A stretch of 64,000 nucleotides of DNA from Mesorhizobium jarvisii (lineage in GTDB: Bacteria; Pseudomonadota; Alphaproteobacteria; Rhizobiales; Rhizobiaceae). Every line of letters begins with the position of its first letter. Positions within the stretch are counted from its first letter, which is position 1. Shown piece by piece: positions 44,291-53,263 of this stretch. The stretch spans positions 248,001-312,000 of the forward strand of contig NZ_QZXA01000004.1 in the NCBI RefSeq assembly GCF_003601985.1. The letters are read 5' to 3'. The position numbers and the translations under genes were made by a program. The notes under the pieces are model-generated. The model saw nothing but the letters and a program-made list of their open reading frames with translations. It had not been told where the DNA came from and made no database searches.

Positions 44291-45298
44291 ATGCTAAAAT
44301 ATATCCTCCACCGAATTGCACTTTTGATCCCGACGCTTGTCGGCATCACGATCTGCGCCTTTGCGTTCGTCAGGCTGCTGCCCGGCGATCCTATTCTTGC
44401 CATGGCCGGTGAACACGGTGTGGCGCCGGCGCGTTATGAAGAGCTGAAGGAGCAGTTCGGCTACAATCTGCCGATCTGGCAGCAATACACACGCTATGTC
44501 GGTGAGGTCGTGACCGGCGATTTCGGCGTCTCGATTTCGTCCAAGCGCCCGGTGCTCGAAGAGTTCAAGACGCTCTTCCCTGCGACGCTGGAACTGTCGT
44601 TCTTTGCCATGATCTTCGCCATGGTACTGGGCATTCCGGCCGGCATCTTCGCGGCGGTCAAGCGCGGCTCCTGGTTCGATCAGTCGCTGATGGGCACCGC
44701 GCTCGTCGGCTATTCCATGCCGATCTTCTGGTGGGGCCTGCTGCTGATCATCTTCTTCTCCGGCTACCTCGGCTGGACGCCGGTTAACGGCCGCATCGAC
44801 CTGCAGTACTTCTTCAAGCCGATCACCGGTTTCATGACCATCGACACCTTGCTCTACGGCAAATGGGATGCATTCCGCTCGGTATTGCGCCATCTGGTGC
44901 TGCCGACAATTGTGCTCGGTACCATTCCGCTGGCTGTGATAGCGCGCCAGACGCGCTCCGCCATGCTTGAAGTGCTGGGCGAGGATTATGTACGGACTGC
45001 CCGAGCCAAAGGCCTCTCGTCGGCCCGAGTCATCGGTGTGCATGCTCTGCGCAACGCACTCATCCCGGTAGTCACCACAATCGGCTTGCAGGTTAGCACG
45101 CTGCTCGCCGGCGCCATCCTCACCGAAACGATCTTCTCGTGGCCGGGCATCGGCAGGTGGATGGTCGAATCCATATCCAAGCGCGATTATGTTGTCGTGC
45201 AGTCTGGCCTGCTGTTGATCGCGCTTATCGTCATGGCCGTGAATCTGATCGTCGACGTGCTCTATGCCGTTATCAACCCACGCATAAGGGCGGCGTGA
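44291..45298 (+). CDS. dppB: Dipeptide ABC transporter permease
   Basis: Membrane permease of 335 residues. N-terminal TM segment YILHRIALLIPTLVGITI, the periplasmic FGVSISSKRPVLEEF loop typical of DppB/OppB, and the cytoplasmic EAA-like loop DYVRTARAKGLSSARVIG, then HALRNALIPVVT. It pairs with DppC. The gene has no clear Shine-Dalgarno sequence because the intercistronic hairpin lies immediately upstream. The stop overlaps dppC. Confidence 0.95.
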   Translation: MLKYILHRIALLIPTLVGITICAFAFVRLLPGDPILAMAGEHGVAPARYEELKEQFGYNLPIWQQYTRYVGEVVTGDFGVSISSKRPVLEEFKTLFPATLELSFFAMIFAMVLGIPAGIFAAVKRGSWFDQSLMGTALVGYSMPIFWWGLLLIIFFSGYLGWTPVNGRIDLQYFFKPITGFMTIDTLLYGKWDAFRSVLRHLVLPTIVLGTIPLAVIARQTRSAMLEVLGEDYVRTARAKGLSSARVIGVHALRNALIPVVTTIGLQVSTLLAGAILTETIFSWPGIGRWMVESISKRDYVVVQSGLLLIALIVMAVNLIVDVLYAVINPRIRAA

Positions 45299-46209
45299 TG
45301 AGCCAGTCGACCGAAATCGCGCCGATGGCCGCCGGCAACCCGGATCGCCTCACCGGTCTCAGGACCTTCTGGTATTATTTCTCGGTGAACCGGGGCGCCG
45401 TTATAGGCCTGTTCGTCTTCGTCCTTTTGGTGCTGGCGGCGCTCTTTGCGCCGCTGCTGGCCCCCTACGCGCCAGACATCCAGGACAAGACCGCATTCTT
45501 GCGGCCGCCTGCATGGCAGGCAGGCGGCAGCTCGCAATATCTGCTCGGCACCGATCCGGTCGGGCGCGACATCCTTTCGCGCCTGCTCTATGGCGCGCGC
45601 TTCTCGCTGCTGATCGGCGCGGTCGTGGTCTCGCTGGCGCTCATCGGCGGCATCACGCTCGGCCTGCTGGCCGGCTATTTCCGCGGCTGGGTCGACGTGG
45701 CGATCATGCGCGTCATGGACCTCATCCTGGCCTTCCCGTCGCTGTTGCTGGCGCTGGTGATGGTCACCATCCTCGGTCCCGGCCTGTTCAATGCGATGCT
45801 GGCCATCGCGCTCGTGCTGCAGCCGCATTTCGCGCGCCTTGTGCGCGCCGCGGTGATGGCGGAGAAGAGCCGCGAATATGTCGTGGCGGCGAAGGTCGCC
45901 GGCGCCGGGCATCTCAGGCTGATGCTTCGCACCATCCTGCCCAATTGCCTGGGACCGCTGATCGTCCAGGGCACCTTGTCTTTCTCCAACGCCATCCTCG
46001 AAGCGGCCGCTCTCGGCTTCCTCGGCCTCGGTGCCCAGCCGCCGACGCCCGAATGGGGCACGATGCTCGCCTCGGCGCGTGAATTCATCCTGCGCGCCTG
46101 GTGGGTGGTGACCTTCCCAGGCCTGGCGATCCTGATCACCGTGCTTGCCATCAATCTGATCGGCGACGGTCTGCGCGATGCGCTCGATCCGAAATTGAGG
46201 AGGTCGTGA
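45298..46209 (+). CDS. dppC: Dipeptide ABC transporter permease
   Basis: Second permease, 303 residues, OppC/DppC type: an N-terminal cytoplasmic stretch (~1-40), TM1 GAVIGLFVFVLLVLAALFA, the LGTDPVGRDILSRLLYGAR motif near residue 80-98, and EAA loop REYVVAAKVAGAGHLRLM. The ATG uses the last base of the dppB stop (TGATG) and its own stop overlaps dppD the same way, so the operon is tightly coupled. Confidence 0.95.
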   Translation: MSQSTEIAPMAAGNPDRLTGLRTFWYYFSVNRGAVIGLFVFVLLVLAALFAPLLAPYAPDIQDKTAFLRPPAWQAGGSSQYLLGTDPVGRDILSRLLYGARFSLLIGAVVVSLALIGGITLGLLAGYFRGWVDVAIMRVMDLILAFPSLLLALVMVTILGPGLFNAMLAIALVLQPHFARLVRAAVMAEKSREYVVAAKVAGAGHLRLMLRTILPNCLGPLIVQGTLSFSNAILEAAALGFLGLGAQPPTPEWGTMLASAREFILRAWWVVTFPGLAILITVLAINLIGDGLRDALDPKLRRS

Positions 46210-47060
46210 TGGCGCTGCTGGACATCCAGAACCTCGTCGTCGAATTCCAGACCGCATCAGGTATGTTCCGGGCGGTCGATGGCGTTTCCTTGCATGTCGA
46301 CGAGCGCGAAGTGCTGGCGATCGTCGGCGAATCCGGTTCCGGCAAGTCGGTCTCGATGCTGGCGGTGATGGGCCTTTTGCCATGGACCGCCAAGGTCACC
46401 GCCGACCGCATGAGCTTCAATGGCCGCGATCTGCTGAAGCTGAGCCCTGCCGAGCGGCGCAAGATCGTCGGCAAGGACATGTCTATGATCTTCCAGGAGC
46501 CGATGGCCAGCCTCAATCCCTGCTTCACCGTCGGCTTCCAGATCGAGGAGGTGCTGCGTTTCCATATGGGCATGGACGGTGCGCAGCGCCGGGCGCGCGC
46601 CATCGAACTCCTCACGCAGGTCGGCATTGCCGAGCCGGCGGAACGGCTGAACTCGTTCCCGCACCAAATGTCGGGCGGCCAATGCCAGCGCGTCATGATC
46701 GCCATTGCCATTGCCTGCAATCCAAAGCTTTTGATCGCTGACGAGCCGACCACCGCGCTCGACGTCACCATCCAGAAGCAGATCCTCGATCTCCTGGTCT
46801 CGCTGCAGGCCAAATACGGCATGGGCCTGATCATGATCACCCACAATATGGGCGTGGTGGCCGAGACCGCCGATCGCGTCATCGTCCAGTACAAGGGCCG
46901 CAAGATGGAAGAGGCCGACGTGCTGTCGCTGTTTGAATCGCCGATGAGCAATTACACCCGCGCGCTTTTGTCGGCGCTGCCGGAGAATGCCGTGGGCGAC
47001 CGGCTGCCGACCGTCTCCGACATGCTGTTCGAGCCGGCGCCCTCGGGAGCCGCCGCATGA
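46209..47060 (+). CDS. dppD: Dipeptide ABC transporter ATP-binding protein
   Basis: ATPase of 283 residues. Walker A GESGSGKS is at 40-47; the ABC signature is MSGGQCQRVMIAIAI, with Cys in place of the usual Arg; Walker B is LLIADEPTTALD. It is shorter than many DppD proteins: the C-terminal extension with Fe-S cysteines found in some family members is absent. Its end overlaps dppF by four bases. It acts with DppF on the cytoplasmic face of DppBC. Confidence 0.94.
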   Translation: MALLDIQNLVVEFQTASGMFRAVDGVSLHVDEREVLAIVGESGSGKSVSMLAVMGLLPWTAKVTADRMSFNGRDLLKLSPAERRKIVGKDMSMIFQEPMASLNPCFTVGFQIEEVLRFHMGMDGAQRRARAIELLTQVGIAEPAERLNSFPHQMSGGQCQRVMIAIAIACNPKLLIADEPTTALDVTIQKQILDLLVSLQAKYGMGLIMITHNMGVVAETADRVIVQYKGRKMEEADVLSLFESPMSNYTRALLSALPENAVGDRLPTVSDMLFEPAPSGAAA

Positions 47061-47890
47061 GCATCAAGGTCGTCGAAGGCAAGAATATCGTGCGCGACTA
47101 CCATGTCGGCGGCGGGCTGTTTCGCGCGCAGCGCACCGTGCATGCGGTCAAGGGCGTTTCCTTCAGTGTCGACAAGGGCAAGACGCTGGCCATCGTCGGT
47201 GAAAGCGGCTGCGGCAAGTCGACGCTTGCCCGCATCATCACGCTGATCGATCCCGCGACTTCGGGCGAACTGTTCATCGACGGCAACAAGGTCGACATCG
47301 CCAGGGGCGGATTGACCAAGGAGATGCGCCGCAAGGTGCAGATCGTCTTCCAGAACCCGTACGGCTCGCTCAACCCGCGCCAGAAGATCGGCGACGTGCT
47401 GGGCGAACCGCTGCTCATCAACACCAACAAGCCGGCCGAGGAACGGCGCGACCTCGCCATGAAGATGCTGAAGAAGGTCGGCCTCGGACCCGAGCACTAC
47501 AACCGCTACCCGCACATGTTTTCGGGCGGCCAGCGCCAGCGTATCGCCATCGCCCGTGCGCTGATGCTCAACCCCAGCCTGCTGGTGCTGGACGAGCCGG
47601 TCTCCGCGCTTGATCTGTCTGTGCAGGCGCAGGTGCTCAACCTGCTCGCCGACCTGCAGGACGAGTTCCAGCTGACCTATGTCTTCATCAGCCACGATCT
47701 CTCCGTGGTGCGCTACATCGCCGACGACGTGATGGTGATGTATTTCGGCGAAGCGGTCGAATATGGCTCGCGTGAAGAGGTCTTTTCCGACCCCAAGCAC
47801 AGCTACACCAAGACGCTGTTTGCCGCGACGCCGCGCGCCGACGTCGCCTCGATCAAGGCGAGATTGGCGAAGAAGAAGGCGGCGGCCTGA
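47057..47890 (+). CDS. dppF: Dipeptide ABC transporter ATP-binding protein
   Basis: Second ATPase, 277 residues: Walker A GESGCGKS at 48-55, signature FSGGQRQRIAIARAL, Walker B LLVLDEPVSALD, switch His in FISHDLSVV. The C-terminal tail is a short Lys/Ala stretch (RLAKKKAAA). ATGA overlap with dppD. Last gene of the operon; the next gene is convergent, 36 bases away. Confidence 0.94.
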   Translation: MSIKVVEGKNIVRDYHVGGGLFRAQRTVHAVKGVSFSVDKGKTLAIVGESGCGKSTLARIITLIDPATSGELFIDGNKVDIARGGLTKEMRRKVQIVFQNPYGSLNPRQKIGDVLGEPLLINTNKPAEERRDLAMKMLKKVGLGPEHYNRYPHMFSGGQRQRIAIARALMLNPSLLVLDEPVSALDLSVQAQVLNLLADLQDEFQLTYVFISHDLSVVRYIADDVMVMYFGEAVEYGSREEVFSDPKHSYTKTLFAATPRADVASIKARLAKKKAAA

Positions 47891-47926
47891 GACTGCTGGC
47901 CGCAGCCATCAGGCCACCTTCATCGA

Positions 47927-49216
47927 TCAGGACAGCCTGGCGATAATCGCACGCAACGCCTCGCCGAATTTGTGCACTTCCTCGACCGTGTTGTAGTGCA
48001 CCAGCGAGGCGCGGATGGCGCCGCTGTCCATCGACAAATTGAGGCGCTTCATCAGCCGCGGCGCATACATGTGGCCGTCGCGGATGCCGATCTGCATCTC
48101 GGCCATTTCCTCGACGATCCGCTGCGGTGACAGTCTGTCAATGTTGAAGCAGAAGGTCGGCACGCGCTCGTTGATGCGGGCTTCGTCAGCAACACCGTAG
48201 ATGGTCGCGCCGCAACCTTTCAGCACGGCAAGCATCTCGCGCGCCAGAAGCAGCTCATAGTCGCGGATGGCGCCCATGCCGGCGACGATGTTTTCGCGCC
48301 GCGAGCGGTTGTTGGACGGAGCCAGATTGCGGCCGATCAGTTCCAGATACTGCACGGCGGCATCCATGCCCGAGACATTCTCGTAGATGAAGGTGCCCGC
48401 CTCGACCTTGTAGGGCGGTTCGTCGGGGATGAAATCCTCACGGAAGGTCGGCAGCCGCTTGAGCGTTTCGAAGCGGCCCCAGAGAAAACCCATATGCGGC
48501 GAGAAATTCTTGTAGCCGGAGCAGACGAGATAGTCGCAATCCCAGGCCTGCACGTCGATCAGCCCGTGCGGACCGTAATGCACGCAGTCGAGGAACACTT
48601 CCGCGCCGGCCGCATGCGCGATCTCGGCCACCGAGGCGACATCGACGATCGAGCCGATCGAATGCGCCGTCACCGTGCAGGCGACGAGGCGGGTGCGCTC
48701 GGAAACCAGTGGGCGCAGATCATCGACATGCAGATTGCCGTCCTCGCGCATGCGCCACCATTTGAACTTGGCGCCGACGGGTTCCAGCGCCAGCCAGGTG
48801 GCGATGTTGGCGTCATGGTCCATGTCGGTGATGATGATCTCGTCTCGCCCCCCATCCATGTCTTTGGCGAGCATCTGGCCGATGCCGAGGCTGACGAGCC
48901 GGATGAACGAGGTGGCGTTCATGCCGAAGCAGATTTCCGCCGGGCTATAGGCATTGATCAGCAGCGCCACGCTTGTCCGGGCGTCGGCGACGGACTGATC
49001 GACGGTGACGCTGCGGCCATAGCGGCCGCCACGCTGCACATTGTGCGAAACCAGATGGTTGGTCACCGCGTCGAGCACGCTTTGCGGGATCTGCGCGCCG
49101 GCGGCATTGTCCATGAAGATGAAATCGCCGGCCCGCTGCAGGGCGGGAAACATGGCGCGGATAGTGTCGACGGGGAACGCTGAGGCGTTCGCATTGTCGG
49201 TCTGGTGCTTGTTCAC
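47927..49216 (-). CDS. Class V PLP enzyme, cysteine-desulfurase-like but lacking the catalytic cysteine
   Basis: Protein of 429 residues of the SufS/NifS-related class V aminotransferase fold. PLP Lys236 sits in [12 protein letters not shown], with Asp210 and His214 ([11 protein letters not shown]) near the cofactor; the N-terminal [14 protein letters not shown] is typical. The active-site loop that in SufS-type enzymes reads like R-x-GHHCAQP is [11 protein letters not shown] here, with Tyr384 at the cysteine position, so a persulfide-forming desulfurase is unlikely. A lyase, epimerase or aminotransferase acting on an amino acid imported by the neighbouring ABC genes is more likely. Confidence 0.85.
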   Translation of the reverse strand: MNKHQTDNANASAFPVDTIRAMFPALQRAGDFIFMDNAAGAQIPQSVLDAVTNHLVSHNVQRGGRYGRSVTVDQSVADARTSVALLINAYSPAEICFGMNATSFIRLVSLGIGQMLAKDMDGGRDEIIITDMDHDANIATWLALEPVGAKFKWWRMREDGNLHVDDLRPLVSERTRLVACTVTAHSIGSIVDVASVAEIAHAAGAEVFLDCVHYGPHGLIDVQAWDCDYLVCSGYKNFSPHMGFLWGRFETLKRLPTFREDFIPDEPPYKVEAGTFIYENVSGMDAAVQYLELIGRNLAPSNNRSRRENIVAGMGAIRDYELLLAREMLAVLKGCGATIYGVADEARINERVPTFCFNIDRLSPQRIVEEMAEMQIGIRDGHMYAPRLMKRLNLSMDSGAIRASLVHYNTVEEVHKFGEALRAIIARLS

Positions 49217-49265
49217 GGGTTACGCTCCTGCGAAGAATTTGGCGGGTGGAGATCGGTTGCCGAGG

Positions 49266-49940
49266 TCAGCGCGCCTTCTCGGTCTTGAAGCGGTCTTCAA
49301 GCAGGCTGACGAGGCGCACCATCGGCCAAAGGAAAATGAGATAGACCAGTGCGGCGCCGATCAGCGGCGAGGGGTTGGCGTAGAGCGACTGGGCGTTGGT
49401 CGCTTCCTTCAGGAGTTCCGGCAACGCCACGGTCGAGGCGAGCGAGGTGTCCTTGAACATCGAGACGCAATTGCTGGTCATCGGCGGGATGACCACGCGG
49501 ATCGCCTGCGGCAGCACGACCTTGCGCAAGGTCAAGAGGAACGGCAGGCCAAGCGCCTGCGACGCCTCAAACTGGCCTTTCGGAATGCTTTCGATACCGG
49601 AGCGGAACACTTCGGCCGAATAGGCCGACATGATGAAGGCGAAGGCCGTCACGGCGGACGCCCAGGACGACAGGCGGATGCCGAGGAAGGGCAGCGCGTA
49701 ATAGATCAGGATCAGCACCACCAGCACCGGCAGCGCGCGAAAAATGTCGGTGTAGCCGACCGCCAGCCAGCGCACCAGCTTCGGCGCATAGAGCCGCAGC
49801 AGGCTGATCACCAGGCCGATGGGGATGCCGATGCCGATGCTCAAAATGCCAAGCAGCAGCGTATTCAGGAAGCCGCGCAGCAGCGCCGGCAGGCTGGACA
49901 TGATGACATCGGGATTGAAGAAGGTGTCGATCAGCGACAT
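49266..49940 (-). CDS. Amino-acid ABC transporter permease (polar amino acid type)
   Basis: Permease of 224 residues, HisM/GlnP-like: about five TM segments (GFLNTLLLGILSIGIGIPIG, GYTDIFRALPVLVVLILIYY) and the EAA loop EASQALGLPFLLTLRKVVLP. The start at 49940 is preferred over a TTG seven codons upstream. A single permease would homodimerise. No ATPase gene accompanies it, so it must borrow one encoded elsewhere. It follows the binding-protein gene after a strong hairpin. Confidence 0.9.
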   Translation of the reverse strand: MSLIDTFFNPDVIMSSLPALLRGFLNTLLLGILSIGIGIPIGLVISLLRLYAPKLVRWLAVGYTDIFRALPVLVVLILIYYALPFLGIRLSSWASAVTAFAFIMSAYSAEVFRSGIESIPKGQFEASQALGLPFLLTLRKVVLPQAIRVVIPPMTSNCVSMFKDTSLASTVALPELLKEATNAQSLYANPSPLIGAALVYLIFLWPMVRLVSLLEDRFKTEKAR

Positions 49941-50044
49941 GGGAGCGTTCCCGAACCCCAAAGCCAGGGGTGCTCAGAGTTAAGACCAATCGACCTCGCC
50001 ATGGCGAGACGGTCCGCGCGGCAGCGGCGCCGGAGCAGGAAATG

Positions 50045-50075
50045 AATCGTGCCGGCCTGGAAAGCCGGCACGATT
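50045..50075 (-). terminator. Strong hairpin between binding-protein and permease genes
   Basis: Twelve-base perfect stem AATCGTGCCGGC (50045-50056) / GCCGGCACGATT (50064-50075) with a seven-base loop, 15 bases after the binding-protein stop on the minus strand. Downstream sequence is CATTTCC, a weak T-run. Likely a partial terminator or mRNA stabiliser that keeps the binding protein in excess over the permease. Confidence 0.65.
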
Positions 50076-50090
50076 TCAGTGCATCTCCGC

Positions 50091-50888
50091 TCAGGCCTTC
50101 GGCAGCGGCATTTCCTTGACGGTCGAGGAATCGGCCGGCGCGTCGCTGCCGAACCATTTCTTGTGGATCGCGGCCAGCGTGCCGTCCTTCTTCATCGCGG
50201 TCAGCGCGTCGTTGAGCTTGCCGAGCAGCGGATGGTCCTTGGTCATCATCAGGCCGTACTGTTCGCCGGTCTTGATGCGCTGCTTGACCTTCAGATCCTT
50301 CATCTTGGTGAAGGAGTATTCCATGCCCGGAATGTCGCTGACGGCGGCGTCGACGCGGCCGGCGCTGAGGTCGAGCAGCAGGTTCTGCTGTGTGTCATAG
50401 CCCTTCACATCGCTGAAGCCGTCGGCTTCCTGATGCGCCTTGACCCAGGTCTCGCCGGTCGAGCCGGACAGCACGCCGACGATCTTGCCCTTGAGGTCGG
50501 CTTCGGTGTTAACAGCGCTGTCGGTCTTGGTGGCAATGCCCATGTCGGAATCATAATAGGGCTGGGTGAAAGACTGCGACTTCAGCCGCTCGGCCGTGAT
50601 GGTGATCGACGAGATGGCGACGTCGATGCGCTTCGACGTGGTGGCCGCGAACAGCGCCTGGAAGCCGAGATCGGCGATATCGGTGGTCATGCCGATGCGC
50701 TTGGCCGCTTCGTTGACGATGTCGACTTCAAAACCCTCGAAAGTGCCGCTCTCGTTCTTGTACTCGAAGGGCGGATTGGTCGGGTAGGCGCCGACATTGA
50801 GCACATCGGCGGCATAAGCCGTGGCGGGGCCGGCGGCAATGCCGATGGCAGCGGCGAGCAGGATGAGATTGCGACGTGTCAGGTTCAT
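50091..50888 (-). CDS. Amino-acid ABC transporter periplasmic binding protein
   Basis: Binding protein of 265 residues of the SBP_bac_3 family. The signal peptide is ~1-29 (MNLTRRNLILLAAAIGIAAG, cleavage after ATAYA). Family stretches: VGAYPTNPPFEYKNESGTFEG, GFEVDIVNEAAKRIGM, DVAISSITITAERLKSQSFT, GVLSGSTGETW. AGAGGGA precedes the start at 50888; a longer upstream frame is Cys/Pro/Arg-rich noise. The ligand is presumably a polar amino acid. With the permease and PLP enzyme it forms a likely uptake-and-use unit. Confidence 0.92.
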   Translation of the reverse strand: MNLTRRNLILLAAAIGIAAGPATAYAADVLNVGAYPTNPPFEYKNESGTFEGFEVDIVNEAAKRIGMTTDIADLGFQALFAATTSKRIDVAISSITITAERLKSQSFTQPYYDSDMGIATKTDSAVNTEADLKGKIVGVLSGSTGETWVKAHQEADGFSDVKGYDTQQNLLLDLSAGRVDAAVSDIPGMEYSFTKMKDLKVKQRIKTGEQYGLMMTKDHPLLGKLNDALTAMKKDGTLAAIHKKWFGSDAPADSSTVKEMPLPKA

Positions 50889-51283
50889 GGTGTTCCCTCT
50901 GGGGTATCCCCTCTGGTTGTTGATCGGGCGGGGCTCGCCCCGCACGGTTTCTTGCCGTCCCGCCTCCCAGCGGGGCGTCAATTCATGGCAGCGACCTGCG
51001 CGCGCGGTTGGCGATGGTCTCTGTTTGCGGATCACGGATCTGGCGGCGCCCGCCGTCGGAAGCACAGCGTGCGCTGGATGATGACTGGGGCAGCATGAAC
51101 GACAAGGACTGAACCCCCCGAAGCACCACGATGGACTGGCCGGTAACCCCTGTGGCACGGCCGCCGTCATCGATCTTGAATGCTTATCCAAAGTGGGGCG
51201 CATTTCAAGGCGAAAGTTTTAAGCTTAAAAAGCTTGGCTTGCGTGTTGCTCCAGCGATACGCCTTTTGTCTGGCCGCGCCTGT
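50889..51283. other. 395-base intergenic region without genes
   Basis: Lies between the aldolase stop and the start of the amino-acid binding-protein gene, both leftward. No frame has a ribosome-binding site. Around 51205-51240 it contains the AAGCTT-centred palindrome described separately. The promoter for the binding-protein operon should be here. Confidence 0.45.
51217..51230. promoter_or_regulatory. Perfect 14-bp palindrome centred on AAGCTT
   Basis: TTTTAAGCTTAAAA, symmetrical over all 14 bases. It lies ~330 bases upstream of the binding-protein start and ~55 bases past the aldolase stop. It resembles the motifs at 52106-52121 and 59491-59503, so all three may be sites for one regulator (candidate: the MarR protein at 55906-56376). 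Confidence 0.45.
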
Positions 51284-52045
51284 CTATGCCAATTCGTCGC
51301 GCGCCGCGGCAGCGTTGGCCGCGGCGCCGGCGCCCAGAAACATCGTGTCGCTGGCCAGCACGAAGAAACTCGCGCCGATGCCTGCCCACCGGCCGATGGT
51401 CTGTGGGCTGGCGCAAAATATGCCTGATGTCTTTCCATGGGCGATCGTGGCAGCAATGATCGTCCGGATCGCTACATTGAGCTTGTCGGCGCCTTGCGGT
51501 CCGATCGCGTCGATCGACACCGAAAGGTCGCCGGGGCCGACGAAGATCACGTCGACGCCGTCGACGGCCGCGATCGCATCGATGTTGGCCAACCCCTCCG
51601 CGGTCTCGACCTGGACCGCGACGACGGTCCTGTCGTTGGCGCCGGCAAGATATTCGGGAATGCGATAGCCATAGCCGGCGGCCCGGCCAGGCCCGACGCC
51701 ACGCTCGCCCAGCGGCGGATAGCGCGAGGCCTTCACGGCTGCTTCGGCCTGGGCAGCGGTCGAGACGCGCGGCACCAGAACGCCTTGCGCGCCGCTGTCC
51801 AGCGCCGCCTGGATGGCTTCCGGTGCATGGCCGGGAACGCGCACCATCACCGGCACGCGATGCACGTCGGCCGCGCGGACCATGGTCTCGATCATGTCGC
51901 GCGAGATCTGCGCATGCTCCCAGTCGATGCAAAGGAAGTCGAGACCGGACAGTGCCATCACCTCGACAGCGACCGGATGGGGAATGGCGGCAAACGAACC
52001 GACGAGGTTTGCCTTGCCGATGCATTTCTGGCGGAATTCGCTCAT
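51284..52045 (-). CDS. HpcH/HpaI-family aldolase
   Basis: Class II pyruvate-type aldolase of 253 residues, TIM-barrel. Metal- and substrate-binding segments are visible: LDFLCIDWEHAQ, PVMVRVPG, GVLVPRVSTAAQAEAAV (~100-116), AVQVETAEGLANID and FVGPGDLSVSID. Family members cleave 4-hydroxy-2-oxo acids to pyruvate plus an aldehyde. The start at 52045 has an AAAGGGG-type site. It is divergent from the flavin monooxygenase gene with a palindrome between them; the substrate could be a ring-cleavage product, but that is inferred. Confidence 0.88.
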   Translation of the reverse strand: MSEFRQKCIGKANLVGSFAAIPHPVAVEVMALSGLDFLCIDWEHAQISRDMIETMVRAADVHRVPVMVRVPGHAPEAIQAALDSGAQGVLVPRVSTAAQAEAAVKASRYPPLGERGVGPGRAAGYGYRIPEYLAGANDRTVVAVQVETAEGLANIDAIAAVDGVDVIFVGPGDLSVSIDAIGPQGADKLNVAIRTIIAATIAHGKTSGIFCASPQTIGRWAGIGASFFVLASDTMFLGAGAAANAAAARDELA

Positions 52046-52105
52046 GCCGATCCCCTTTGTCGTCTGGCCCAAACTCATATCCGCAAACGGCGGCGAGGCG
52101 AAGCT

Positions 52106-52121
52106 ATTTCAGGCTTGAAAT
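52106..52121. promoter_or_regulatory. Palindromic operator candidate between aldolase and flavin monooxygenase genes
   Basis: ATTTCA-GGCT-TGAAAT inverted repeat, immediately followed by ATTTTGCCGC. The reverse complement of the site at 59482-59503 reads almost the same (AGCTTGAAATATTTTGCCG), so a 17-18-base stretch is shared between the two promoters. It sits midway in a 123-base divergent gap. Confidence 0.6.
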
Positions 52122-52168
52122 ATTTTGCCGCCACCGTAGCGTGTGATCTCCCGCCGCGAGTTCGAGAC

Positions 52169-53263
52169 ATGATGAAAACGCATCCGTTGCACGGCCCGAA
52201 CAAACTGAAGCTTGGCGTCTTTTCGACCAATGCCGATGGCGGCCTTGCCATATCAGATGTTCCGGAACGCTGGGCGGCGAACTGGCAGGACAATCTGACG
52301 GCGGCGCAGATCGCCGACCGTGCCGGCTTGGAGTTCATGCTGCCGATCGCCCGGTGGCGTGGTTTCGGCGGCCGCAACAAGGTGCGCGAGTGGTCGTTCG
52401 AGACCTTCACCTGGGCGGCGGCCCTCAGCATGGCCACCGAACAGATCGGCCTGTTCATGACCGTGCATGTGCCGCTCGTGCATCCGCTCTATGCCGCCAA
52501 GGCGCTGGCGACGGTCGACCATATCAGCCAGGGCCGCGCCGGCCTCAACATCGTCTGCGGCTGGAACCCGAAGGAATTCGGCATGTTCGGTACGCCACTG
52601 GTCGAGAAGGGCTACGACCAGGCGGCCGAATGGATCGAAATCCTCGAGAAGCTCTATGCGTCGTCCGAGCCGCTCGACTATGAAGGCACTTACTATCACC
52701 TGAAGGAAGCGGTGAGCCGGCCGGCCAGCCTGCAAGTTCCGCGACCGGTGACGATGAACGCCGCGTTCGGCGGGCCGGGCCGCGATTTCGCCGCCGCCCG
52801 GTGCGACTACCTGTTCACGACCTTTTCCGAGATGAGCGATGCCGGCAAGCATGTCGCCGACATTCGCGAACGCGCCGACAAGGTGGGCCGCGATGTCGGC
52901 GTCTACACGGTGGCGCATGTCGTCTGCCGCCCGACGATGGAAGAGGCGCAGGCCTATTACACGCGCTATGCCGTTGATATGGCCGACCACGACGCGGTCG
53001 ATGCCCACATGGCCGGCAAGAAGGAATTCTCGCAATCGCACGACCCGCATGCCTATGACCGCTACCGGCAGCGTTTCGCCGGCGGCGCCGGCACCTATCC
53101 GCTGATTGGCACGCCCGAAACGATCGCCGCCGACATGGCCGCCATTGCCGGGCAGGGTTACCAGGGCATCGCGCTGTCATTCGTCAATTACACGCAGGAA
53201 CTGCCCTATTTCTGCGACCACGTGTTGCCGATTTTGAGGAAGGCAGGCCTGCGGGTAACTTAG
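52169..53263 (+). CDS. LLM-class flavin-dependent monooxygenase
   Basis: Luciferase-like FMNH2-dependent oxygenase of 364 residues, resembling the RutA/SfnG group: KLGVFSTNADGGLAISDVPE at the start, AGLEFMLPIARWRGFGG, GLNIVCGWNPKEFGMFG (~125-141), and a C-terminal GTPETIAADMAAIAGQGYQG. It needs reduced FMN from a separate reductase. The start is at the first of two adjacent ATGs. The upstream open frame is a shadow of the aldolase. Its last four bases overlap the convergent Rid-family gene. The substrate is not known. Confidence 0.87.
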   Translation: MMKTHPLHGPNKLKLGVFSTNADGGLAISDVPERWAANWQDNLTAAQIADRAGLEFMLPIARWRGFGGRNKVREWSFETFTWAAALSMATEQIGLFMTVHVPLVHPLYAAKALATVDHISQGRAGLNIVCGWNPKEFGMFGTPLVEKGYDQAAEWIEILEKLYASSEPLDYEGTYYHLKEAVSRPASLQVPRPVTMNAAFGGPGRDFAAARCDYLFTTFSEMSDAGKHVADIRERADKVGRDVGVYTVAHVVCRPTMEEAQAYYTRYAVDMADHDAVDAHMAGKKEFSQSHDPHAYDRYRQRFAGGAGTYPLIGTPETIAADMAAIAGQGYQGIALSFVNYTQELPYFCDHVLPILRKAGLRVT

